Made by a program: the position numbers and the translations under genes
Part shown: in pieces, positions 33,518 through 40,780 of the stretch
How positions within the stretch are numbered: the first letter of the stretch is position 1
How the letters are laid out: each line of letters opens with the position of its first letter
The notes under the pieces: model-generated
Database searches by the model: none
Seen by the model: only the letters and a program-made list of their open reading frames with translations
Told to the model about the DNA's origin: nothing
Assembly: GCA_910589655.1 (NCBI GenBank)
Contig: CAJUTJ010000004.1
Span: 21,230-85,229, forward strand
Direction of reading: 5' to 3'
DNA length: 64,000 bases
DNA from: an uncultured Acetatifactor sp.
GTDB lineage: Bacteria > Bacillota > Clostridia > Lachnospirales > Lachnospiraceae

Positions 33518-35014
33518 TCAGCAGATTTCCCAATACCCGCTTTTGGGCGAGCCATGCCGGATAAGAATCCCCCTATCCTTCAGCAGTTTTATATTTTTCT
33601 CAACGGCTCTTGAAGAAACGGAAAGAACCTCTGCCATTCCTTTTGCAGATATTCTGTTATTTTTACGAATCAAATTAAGTATATTTCTCTGCATATCATT
33701 GATTTCCGTATTCCACAGTGTAATTTGATTTTTCTCCGAACCTTCTCCGAACCTTCTCCGAACCTTCTCCGAACTTTCTCCGAACTTCCTTGTAGATTCC
33801 ACTCTATTTGCACGCTTCCCCATTACCGAATCAAAGGTTCCTTCCTCAAATTCCGTCAAAGAATTGCGATAGAGATTCACACGGAACATATCATCAAATG
33901 CCTGAATTTCCGGAGCCGGAAGCCTATAATGATCCGCCGCTTGCATAATTCTTTTTATACCGGTTCCCCAAGCTTCTACAAGACCCATTTGATTAAAAAT
34001 ATTAGCAATTGTTCTGTTTCTAAGTTTGGAATGCCCGTTCATGATCTCTTCATAAGTAAGTCCATTATAAAGCCCTCCCGGAGATGTAACTTCCAAACGA
34101 TCATCATATACTGCCACTTGTACACAAGAAGAATCCGATAGGTTTCGATGGCAATGTGCATTAATGATCATTTCCCGCACTGCCTCCACCGGAAGCTCGT
34201 AAGCCTCTCTTCGAATTAACCCGGAAATCGTTGCACCCAATCTAATATTCCGCAATACAAAAGCGGTTGCTTCCTCTATCTGTTCGTATATTGGACCAAT
34301 GAATTCCCTCTTATCAAGAAAAACCGTCCGTTCCCTTCCCTTAAACACAGCACATTGTGTTTTCGAAAACGGGAAATAATCCGAAGTCAATAAAACAAAC
34401 GCATTGGATGCTATCAGAGAATCATCCGCTTTTTTCAATAATTTCCAATTAATAAGCTGTGCTTCCGTCATCTCTCGTTTAGGTAAACCTGCCACCCTAC
34501 GAAATTCCATAATATCCCTACACAGTTTCTCTGTTTGCTGCTCTGTGACTTCAAACCCCACACATGTTAGTTCATCCCATGAAATGCGGGAGCCTTCCAG
34601 TTCTAACTCCCTTATTTTATCTGCGTACGCTAATCTGGAAGTTCCTGCAACTCTTATAAATGTTCCTTTTTCTTTCCCCTTGGCTTTCAAATAATAGGGT
34701 CTGTTTGGCCCCGGTGCCGTGGTAACTACAATGACTGTTTTACCGCCCACTGTCTGCAATTCAATATTAGGAACAATCTGAGGCACACAGGAATCGGATA
34801 CTGCATTTGAAATACTGTCCATCATTTTAAAAACAGATTCCTCATCCACACCGATCACTTCCCTCGTTCTGTCATCAATGCCTATGACCAGCCGTCCTCC
34901 CTGAGTATTGGCAAAAGCCACAATTGTCTTTGTGTATTTCTCTGATTTCTCCGGCAGAACAACCTTAAATTCAACATTTTTCGATTCACCGCGAACAATT
35001 TCCTCTATTGTCAT
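33518..35014 (-). CDS. AlbA_2/Schlafen-type ATP-binding transcriptional regulator
   Basis: A 498-residue protein of the COG2865 type. Residues 1-120 are the AlbA_2 (Schlafen AAA_4-like) domain: ESKNVEFKVVLPEKSEKYTKTIVAFANTQGGRLVIGIDD. The middle (about 240-370) is a GHKL-like ATPase region with REMIINAHCHRNLS, LEVTSPGGLYNG and WGTGIKRI. A spacer of repeated SEKVRRRFGEGSEK-like sequence (about 405-427) leads to a C-terminal winged helix (about 430-495; NRISAKGMAEVLSVSSRAVEKNIKLL). The start follows GAGGAGGGGAAG. Such genes are common in mobile and defence regions of Clostridia, but their function is unproven. It sits beside pseudogenes and is likely acquired. Confidence 0.88.
   Translation of the reverse strand: MTIEEIVRGESKNVEFKVVLPEKSEKYTKTIVAFANTQGGRLVIGIDDRTREVIGVDEESVFKMMDSISNAVSDSCVPQIVPNIELQTVGGKTVIVVTTAPGPNRPYYLKAKGKEKGTFIRVAGTSRLAYADKIRELELEGSRISWDELTCVGFEVTEQQTEKLCRDIMEFRRVAGLPKREMTEAQLINWKLLKKADDSLIASNAFVLLTSDYFPFSKTQCAVFKGRERTVFLDKREFIGPIYEQIEEATAFVLRNIRLGATISGLIRREAYELPVEAVREMIINAHCHRNLSDSSCVQVAVYDDRLEVTSPGGLYNGLTYEEIMNGHSKLRNRTIANIFNQMGLVEAWGTGIKRIMQAADHYRLPAPEIQAFDDMFRVNLYRNSLTEFEEGTFDSVMGKRANRVESTRKFGESSEKVRRRFGEGSEKNQITLWNTEINDMQRNILNLIRKNNRISAKGMAEVLSVSSRAVEKNIKLLKDRGILIRHGSPKSGYWEIC
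33737..33789 (-). repeat. 12-bp tandem repeat in AlbA_2 gene
   Basis: CCTTCTCCGAA-type units repeat four to five times without interruption at 33737-33789. On the coding strand they give the S-E-K-V-R-R-R-F-G-E-type linker. The unit is a multiple of three, so changes in copy number would alter only linker length. Confidence 0.75.
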
Positions 35015-35346
35015 CTTCCCCTCCTCTGTTTTATATTAAACAATGTTTTTAGCAGCGGAATGGTCGTTTATATAGGATAAACAGAAAAACATATGCCTGC
35101 ACTCTATTGTGGGTAGTATGTTCCTTAATCTGTCAAATTATTTTATATATTGATTCTATCACAAGTACGTGAACCATCCCACTGTAAATTTCTTAAATTT
35201 ATTACTATATTTTCTCTGATAATCTTACCTGATCCCATGCATCCACGGCGTGAAAGCCATGAAGACTGGCATGAAACAAACTTTTGTGATACTATAAAAT
35301 TCCTGCGCTCTAATAAGCAAGAACCGAAACGGAGATGAATTAACAA
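35015..35346. other. gene-free stretch
   Basis: This AT-rich 332-base gap lies between the divergently oriented AlbA_2 gene and MATE gene. TATAAA-like boxes occur near 35290-35300 ahead of the MATE start, but no convincing -35 box is seen. I find no supported gene. Confidence 0.4.
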
Positions 35347-36720
35347 ATGCAGACAACCGATTTTTCCAAGGGAACGGTCTGGCAGAATATTATGTCCCAA
35401 TCCATCCCTCTGATACTGGCACAACTGGTACAGCTTTTTTATAATGTGGTGGATCGTATCTACATCGGGCATATACCGGGAGCCGACAGTATGGCATTGA
35501 CAGGCATCGGACTTGTGTTCCCGCTGACCACTCTGATCGCGGCTTTTACTTTTCTATTCGGCACCGGAGGCACTCCGCTCTTTTCTATCGCCAGAGGCGC
35601 CGGAGAAGAAAAGCGGGCGGAAAAAATATTGGGGAATACCTTCTCCCTGCTTCTGGGCACATCCATTGTACTGTTTCTATTCTGTTATCTCCTGCGCCGC
35701 CCCATACTTTATCTGTTCGGCGCCAGTGACGCTTCTTATTTATATGCTGATGCATATTTAAAAATTTACCTGCTGGGGACTTCTTTTACCATGCTGGCCA
35801 CTGGACTGAACGGTTTCATTAACGCCCAAGGATTTCCCCGCATAGGCATGTTGACTACCTTGCTGGGAGCCGTATTAAATCTGGCGCTGGATCCGGTGTT
35901 CATTTTCGGCCTGCATATGGGAGTCAGCGGTGCGGCGCTGGCAACGGTGTTAAGCCAGTTAGTCTCCTGTGCATGGGTGGTTCGGTTTCTGACCGGAAAG
36001 AAGGCGTTGTATCGCATACAAAAGAAACATCTTCGGGTGAGCGGTAAGCTGACTCGCGAAATTATCGCTCTGGGAATGTCCGGTTTCATTATGCAAGGCA
36101 CCAACTGTTTGGTTCAAGTAGTCTGCAACGCTACCCTGAAAATTTACGGCGGTGATCTCTATGTGGGCATCATGACGGTGATTAACTCCGCCAGAGAAAT
36201 TTTGTCTCTGCCGGTAAGCGGCATTACCAACGGCGCCCAACCCGTATTGGGCTATAATTACGGTGCCAAAAATTATCATAAAGTCCGTCAAGGAATTCGT
36301 TTTACTGCCGTCTTGGGAATCCTTTATACTCTTTTGGCATGGCTGCTGGTTATAATGAGCCCGCACCTGCTGTTGTCCGTTTTCACAAAAGACACGGCTA
36401 TGATTGCGGCGGGAGTCAATGCAATGCGGTTGTACTTTTTCGGCTTTTTCTTCATGGCCTTTCAGTTTACGGGCCAATCCGCTTTTACCGCACTGGGCTA
36501 TTCCCGTCATGCAATCTTTTTCTCCTTACTGCGTAAAGCAGTGATTGTAGCTCCTTTGACAATACTGCTGCCAAAGCTTGGCTTTGGCGTGGACGGTGTG
36601 TTTTTGGCAGAACCGGTCTCTAACGCCATTGGAGGGCTGGCATGTTTTATAACTATGTATTTTTCCCTTTATAGGAAATTAAAAAAAGAGGAAGAAATGG
36701 AAAATTACGGAAAAAGGTGA
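35347..36720 (+). CDS. MATE family efflux transporter 1
   Basis: A 457-residue protein with about twelve membrane spans arranged as two six-span halves. The first half has VVDRIYIGHIPGADSMALTGIGLVFPL, the second has MTVINSAREILSLPVSGITNGAQPVLGYNYGAK, both diagnostic for the MATE family. It would export cationic drugs or metabolites using an ion gradient. The ribosome site (GGAG) lies 13 bases before ATG and is weak. The DHH phosphoesterase follows after 66 bases. It is not closely similar to the second MATE gene at 62264-63613. Confidence 0.92.
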   Translation: MQTTDFSKGTVWQNIMSQSIPLILAQLVQLFYNVVDRIYIGHIPGADSMALTGIGLVFPLTTLIAAFTFLFGTGGTPLFSIARGAGEEKRAEKILGNTFSLLLGTSIVLFLFCYLLRRPILYLFGASDASYLYADAYLKIYLLGTSFTMLATGLNGFINAQGFPRIGMLTTLLGAVLNLALDPVFIFGLHMGVSGAALATVLSQLVSCAWVVRFLTGKKALYRIQKKHLRVSGKLTREIIALGMSGFIMQGTNCLVQVVCNATLKIYGGDLYVGIMTVINSAREILSLPVSGITNGAQPVLGYNYGAKNYHKVRQGIRFTAVLGILYTLLAWLLVIMSPHLLLSVFTKDTAMIAAGVNAMRLYFFGFFFMAFQFTGQSAFTALGYSRHAIFFSLLRKAVIVAPLTILLPKLGFGVDGVFLAEPVSNAIGGLACFITMYFSLYRKLKKEEEMENYGKR

Positions 36721-36786
36721 TATAATAGCTTTATCTCTGGTTGAGAGAATACAGGACAGCATAGAATGTGTAAGGAGGAAGTTTAC

Positions 36787-37710
36787 GTGAGATTAGTAAC
36801 ACGCTCTGATTTTGACGGTTTGGTGTGCGGCGCATTATTGTTGGAGGCCGGAATTATCGATCATTGGAAGTTCGCACATCCGAAGGATTTGCAGGACGGC
36901 CTTGTGGAGGTAAACGAGGACGACTGCCTTGCCAATGTACCCTATGTAGAGGGCTGCGGCCTTTGGTTCGACCATCATTCCAGCGAACACGAAAGACTGC
37001 AGCTTGCGGGAAAATATAAGGGAGAAAGCCGGATTACTCCCTCCTGCGCCAGAATCATATATGAGTACTACGGCGGAGAAGAACGTTTCCCCCAGTTTAC
37101 CGAAATTATGGAGGCCGTGGATAAGGTGGATTCCGGCAATCTGACCGTGGATGAAGTTATGAATCCCAAGGGCTGGATCTTGGTAGGCTTTTTGATGGAT
37201 CCCAGAACGGGTCTGGGAAGATGGCGGCAGTTCTCCATTTCCAACTATCAGCTCATGGAAAAATTGTTGGAAGCATGCCGTGTTATGACCACGGAGGAAA
37301 TTCTCGACCTTCCCGATGTGAAGGAAAGGATCGAAGTTTATAATGAACAGACGGAAAAGTTTAAGGAGATGGTGCTGCAGCATACGCGGGTGGACGGAAA
37401 CGTAATTATCTCTGACTTAAGAGGAGTGGATCCCATCTATACGGGCAACCGTTTTATGATCTACAGCATGTATCCGGAGCAGAATATCTCCGCATGGATT
37501 GTCAGCGGACGCGGAGGCATGGGGTGCTCTGCCGCAGTGGGATACAGCATTTTAAACCGTACTTCCAACGTAGACGTAGGAAAGCTTATGCTGAAATACA
37601 ACGGCGGCGGACATAAAAAAGTGGGAACCTGCCAGTTCTCGGATGAAGAAATGGAGACTAAGCTTCCGGAAATGCTTGCAGAATTATGCTCCATGTCGAA
37701 TCAAGGTTAA
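36787..37710 (+). CDS. DHH-family phosphoesterase
   Basis: A 307-residue member of the DHH/DHHA1 superfamily, which contains exopolyphosphatases, oligoribonucleases and cyclic-dinucleotide phosphodiesterases. Motif I is TRSDFDGLVCG, motif III is DHHSSEH and the C-terminal DHHA1 motif is NGGGHKKVG. The metal-binding Asp and His residues are present. GTG at 36787 is the likely start, with AAGGAGG eight bases before it; the ATG 21 bases upstream overlaps this ribosome site. No signal peptide, so cytoplasmic. Substrate cannot be decided from sequence. Confidence 0.88.
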   Translation: MRLVTRSDFDGLVCGALLLEAGIIDHWKFAHPKDLQDGLVEVNEDDCLANVPYVEGCGLWFDHHSSEHERLQLAGKYKGESRITPSCARIIYEYYGGEERFPQFTEIMEAVDKVDSGNLTVDEVMNPKGWILVGFLMDPRTGLGRWRQFSISNYQLMEKLLEACRVMTTEEILDLPDVKERIEVYNEQTEKFKEMVLQHTRVDGNVIISDLRGVDPIYTGNRFMIYSMYPEQNISAWIVSGRGGMGCSAAVGYSILNRTSNVDVGKLMLKYNGGGHKKVGTCQFSDEEMETKLPEMLAELCSMSNQG

Positions 37711-37934
37711 CGAACCTTTTTAAGAGTAAAACCCGCAGCAGGTATCCTGAACTCCGGCTCATTGCCGCGGGAATAAGCATTGTAGTGCAAGGAGCGTGAA
37801 TATGCCCGGAACAGCCTGTCGAGACAATAATATTTGAATACTCAAATAAAATGTAAAAAAATGAAAGGATTTTATCTCACCGAGCGTATTACTTATATAA
37901 GGTAAAATAAACCGGACAAAATGGAGGTAGTATT

Positions 37935-38690
37935 ATGAAAAAAATATTAACGAAGGTCTTCGTATTAACAGCGGCGGCAATCGTTCTCGCAGGCACCGTT
38001 CCGCAAGGCGTCAATGCACAGGCCAACAGGCATCATTGCAAGAGAAAAATGGTAACGGTGCGCCATGCATCCTGTTATCAGAACGGTTACTGCAATTTAA
38101 ACGGAAGCTGCGACGTTAACGGCGTATGCCAGAACGGAGGATACTGTTTCGGGGCACATTGCAGCCAGAACGGAATCTGTGATCAGACTAACTGTCCTTT
38201 GGGAACCGATTGTCCCAATTATTTGGGCGGTAATTACAATGTAAGCGGTACGGCATCCGGCACCGTCTCCCCCTCCGTTACCCCTCAGGAAGACAACAAT
38301 GCAAATAACGCTCCGGCTGTTGACACGGCTCCTGTGGCTTCCCCACAGACAGGTAACAGTGCCGACAACGCTCCGGCTGCGGACACGGCTCCCGTGGCTC
38401 CCCCTCAGGCGGACGACAATAATTCCGAGGATGTCTATCCTGTAGAAGAAGTTTCCCCTGTAGCTCCTCCACAGGAAACGGTTATCTCCCCCGATCCTGT
38501 CGTTTATCCGGACAATAATTATAGCAACGGCTACTGCCCTAATGTTCCTTGTGATCAGGACGGCTACTGTGATACACCCGGTTCCTGTTGGAACGGAACG
38601 GATTATAATGATTATACACATCATCCGGAAGGTAATGACAACGGCTGGTCAGGCCATCATTCCGGAAGAGGACACGGCTCTCATCATTAA
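37935..38690 (+). CDS. secreted Cys- and His-rich repeat protein
   Basis: I do not recognise the family. The 251-residue product has a signal peptide (KKILTKVFVLTAAAIVLAG, cleavage near VNAQA), then a cysteine region (about 35-95) built from C-x-x-N-G-x-C units: CYQNGYC, CDVNGVC, CSQNGIC. A Pro/Ala/Asp-rich spacer with a 20-residue tandem repeat follows (115-180). The end repeats the theme (CPNVPCDQDGYC, CWNG) and closes with HHPEGNDNGWSGHHSGRGHGSHH. Fourteen cysteines and many histidines suggest metal binding or disulfide cross-linking outside the cell. It begins after GGAGGTAGTATT and lies 26 bases before an ECF sigma factor. Confidence 0.8.
   Translation: MKKILTKVFVLTAAAIVLAGTVPQGVNAQANRHHCKRKMVTVRHASCYQNGYCNLNGSCDVNGVCQNGGYCFGAHCSQNGICDQTNCPLGTDCPNYLGGNYNVSGTASGTVSPSVTPQEDNNANNAPAVDTAPVASPQTGNSADNAPAADTAPVAPPQADDNNSEDVYPVEEVSPVAPPQETVISPDPVVYPDNNYSNGYCPNVPCDQDGYCDTPGSCWNGTDYNDYTHHPEGNDNGWSGHHSGRGHGSHH
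38281..38400 (+). repeat. 60-bp tandem repeat in Cys/His-rich gene
   Basis: Two full 60-bp units (38281-38340 and 38341-38400) start CCCC[T/A]CAG and share AACGCTCCGGCTG and ACACGGCTCC; a third begins at 38401. Each unit encodes 20 residues ending DTAPVA. It is a surface spacer likely to vary in copy number. Confidence 0.8.
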
Positions 38691-38716
38691 GCCGTAGCAT
38701 CAAAGGGGGAATTTCT

Positions 38717-39196
38717 TTGAAAAGTGCGGAAGACTTAAACCGTGTCATGGAGGCCTACTCGGATCTGGTGCGGAGAATTTGTTTTGTACATCTGAAAAAC
38801 ATGCATGATACAGAGGATGTTTTTCAAAATGTATACATGAAATATCTGCTCCACGAAGGTTCCTTTGAGAGTGCCGAACATGAAAAATCATGGTTTGCGC
38901 GGGTGACAATCAATGCCTGCACGGACTGGCTGCGGTATCTTTCGCACAGGAAATGGGTGCCACTTGATGTAATTGACGAAGAAAAAGAGGTGCTTGACCA
39001 TACGTCCAGAGGAATTTTAGAAATTGTCTTACAGCTTCCCGAAAAGTACCGAAATGTCATATACCTGTACTACTATGAGGAATATTCTGCAGTAGAGATA
39101 GCCGACATACTTGGAAAAAGAAAAAATACCGTATATACGTGGCTTTCCAGAGCAAAAGGTATATTGCGGGATAGATTGGGAGGTGAATGGGCATGA
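38717..39196 (+). CDS. ECF-type RNA polymerase sigma factor
   Basis: A 159-residue sigma-70 family protein with region 2 (about 10-75; DLVRRICFVHLKNMHDTEDVFQNVYMKYL) and region 4 (about 105-155; LPEKYRNVIYLYYYEEYSAVEIADILGKRKNTVYTWLSRAK). The start is TTG at 38717, with AAAGGGGGA eight bases before it. The end overlaps the anti-sigma start by four bases (ATGA). The gene lies between a secreted Cys/His-rich protein and an RsgI-like anti-sigma factor, so the three probably form one transcription unit with autoregulation. Confidence 0.92.
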   Translation: MKSAEDLNRVMEAYSDLVRRICFVHLKNMHDTEDVFQNVYMKYLLHEGSFESAEHEKSWFARVTINACTDWLRYLSHRKWVPLDVIDEEKEVLDHTSRGILEIVLQLPEKYRNVIYLYYYEEYSAVEIADILGKRKNTVYTWLSRAKGILRDRLGGEWA

Positions 39197-39939
39197 ATGC
39201 GATTCGAAAAAGCATGAGTGATATACGTGCATCGGAAGAACTAAAACAAAATACTCTGCGATATCTGAAAGAACACCAAAAAACGGCAAAACGTGCCACA
39301 GACAGGGTCTTCCCCGTTTTTCGGTATGCTTTGGCTGCAATATGCTTGTTCCTCCTGTTCGGGACAGGCGGCTACGCCGTTTACAGGAAACCTGTTTCCT
39401 ACATCAGTATTGATGTAAACCCTTCCATTGAACTGGGCATCAATCGTTTTGACAGAGTAGTATCCGCAGAAGCTTATAATGAAGACGGACAGGACATTTT
39501 AAGTCATGTGACTTTGCATAATGTCCCCTATATTCAGGCGATTAACAAAGTGTTGGAAAGCGAAAGCAGCTACCATTTCTTAAAAGAGGATTCACTGTTG
39601 ATATTTACCATTGTTTCCGATCATTCCTACTCAATGATAGAAGAGTTAAGCGCCAATGAGTTTTCTCAGAATTATGATACCTTAATGTATTCCAGCGATG
39701 CATTCTGCATGGCGGAGGCCCACAATTACGAGATGTCCTTCGGCAGATATAGGGCATATCAGGAATTATTGCAGTATGATGACAGCGTTACCATAGAGGA
39801 CTGCCACAATATGACCATTAGTGAACTTCACAACAGAGTCGAAAACTGCCAGCACCATGGCGTAACGCAAAATCAAGAGGACACTCAGGATCAGGACGGC
39901 TCCCGGCACCACGGGGAATGCCATTCTCATCACAATTAA
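39193..39939 (+). CDS. RsgI-like membrane anti-sigma factor with His-rich tail
   Basis: A 248-residue protein with a cytoplasmic part (1-40), one membrane span (about 45-62; YALAAICLFLLFGTGGYAVY) and an outer domain starting YISIDVNPSIELGINRFDRVVSAEAYNEDG, the conserved extracellular signature of RsgI-type anti-sigma factors. The tail ends SRHHGECHSHHN, like the His-rich end of the neighbouring secreted protein. The zinc-binding HxxxCxxC motif of ZAS anti-sigma factors is absent. ATG at 39193 follows GGGAGGTGAATGGGC and overlaps the sigma stop codon. It would hold the sigma factor at the membrane until an outside signal arrives. Confidence 0.87.
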   Translation: MNAIRKSMSDIRASEELKQNTLRYLKEHQKTAKRATDRVFPVFRYALAAICLFLLFGTGGYAVYRKPVSYISIDVNPSIELGINRFDRVVSAEAYNEDGQDILSHVTLHNVPYIQAINKVLESESSYHFLKEDSLLIFTIVSDHSYSMIEELSANEFSQNYDTLMYSSDAFCMAEAHNYEMSFGRYRAYQELLQYDDSVTIEDCHNMTISELHNRVENCQHHGVTQNQEDTQDQDGSRHHGECHSHHN

Positions 39940-39980
39940 CGTTATTCTTTAATATGTTCCGGTTTCGGTTAATCTATAAA

Positions 39981-40020
39981 ACACCAGCCATTGGAAAAAT
40001 GTAAAATGGCTGGTGTCTTT
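39981..40020. terminator. bidirectional terminator
   Basis: ACACCAGCCATT (39981-39992) pairs with AATGGCTGGTGT (40005-40016), followed by CTTTCTGTTT; on the other strand the stem is followed by TTTTATAG. It separates the convergent sigma/anti-sigma operon and the ABC ATPase gene. Confidence 0.82.
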
Positions 40021-40034
40021 CTGTTTAAAATTTT

Positions 40035-40703
40035 TTATGCCACAATATGCCCGTCTTCAATCCGCACAACCCTGTCCGCCATCCGGGCAATCTCCAGATT
40101 GTGGGTTATCATTACAATCGTCTGGCAGAACTCACGGCTGGTTCTTTTCAGCAATCCGATCACATCATCGCTGGTTTTGGAATCTAAGTTTCCGGTAGGC
40201 TCATCTGCTAATATAATGGACGGCTTAGAGGCCAGTGCTCTTGCAATGGCAACACGCTGCTGCTGCCCGCCGGAAAGATGATTCGGCAGACTGTCCAGCT
40301 TGCCCTCCAGTCCAAGCAGCTTTACCACCTGCATGATGAACGATTTGTCGGGCTTTCGTCCGTCCAATGAAATAGGGAAAACAATATTTTCCCATACGGT
40401 AAGCACCGGCACCAAATTATAATTTTGAAAGACAAATCCGATTTGCTTTCGACGAAAAACGGTAGCCTGCTCGCTGTTTAGCTTTGTCAGATCCGTGTTC
40501 CCGATTTGAATGCTGCCCGCCGTAGGTGTATCCAGTCCCCCCAGCATATTTAACAGCGTAGTCTTTCCACTGCCGGAAGTTCCAATAATAGCGGTAAATT
40601 TCCCTCTCTCAATCTCCAGAGCGACATCGTCCAGAGCCTTTACAATGGTATCTCCTTTTCCGTAATACTTTTTCAACCCTGCTACCTTTAAAATGCTTTC
40701 CAT
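40035..40703 (-). CDS. MacB/BceA-type ABC transporter ATPase
   Basis: A 222-residue ATPase with Walker A GTSGSGKTT, Q-loop VFQNYNL, signature LSGGQQQR, Walker B IILADEPTGNLD and switch His MITHNLE. The start is taken as ATG at 40703 with AGGAGG eleven bases before it; an upstream ATG adds 15 residues not typical for the family. It follows the 868-residue FtsX permease by 77 bases and must be its ATPase. No kinase or regulator is directly next to it. Confidence 0.92.
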   Translation of the reverse strand: MESILKVAGLKKYYGKGDTIVKALDDVALEIERGKFTAIIGTSGSGKTTLLNMLGGLDTPTAGSIQIGNTDLTKLNSEQATVFRRKQIGFVFQNYNLVPVLTVWENIVFPISLDGRKPDKSFIMQVVKLLGLEGKLDSLPNHLSGGQQQRVAIARALASKPSIILADEPTGNLDSKTSDDVIGLLKRTSREFCQTIVMITHNLEIARMADRVVRIEDGHIVA

Positions 40704-40780
40704 ATGGTATCCATCCTCCTGTTTTCTGTATTCTATATAATCCTGCATTATTATCGGAAAATCATTATGACGAGCAACCT

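Noticed and set aside
35143..35472. 109-codon minus-strand frame before the MATE gene
   Set aside because: It overlaps the start of a clear MATE gene and has no ribosome site or motif.
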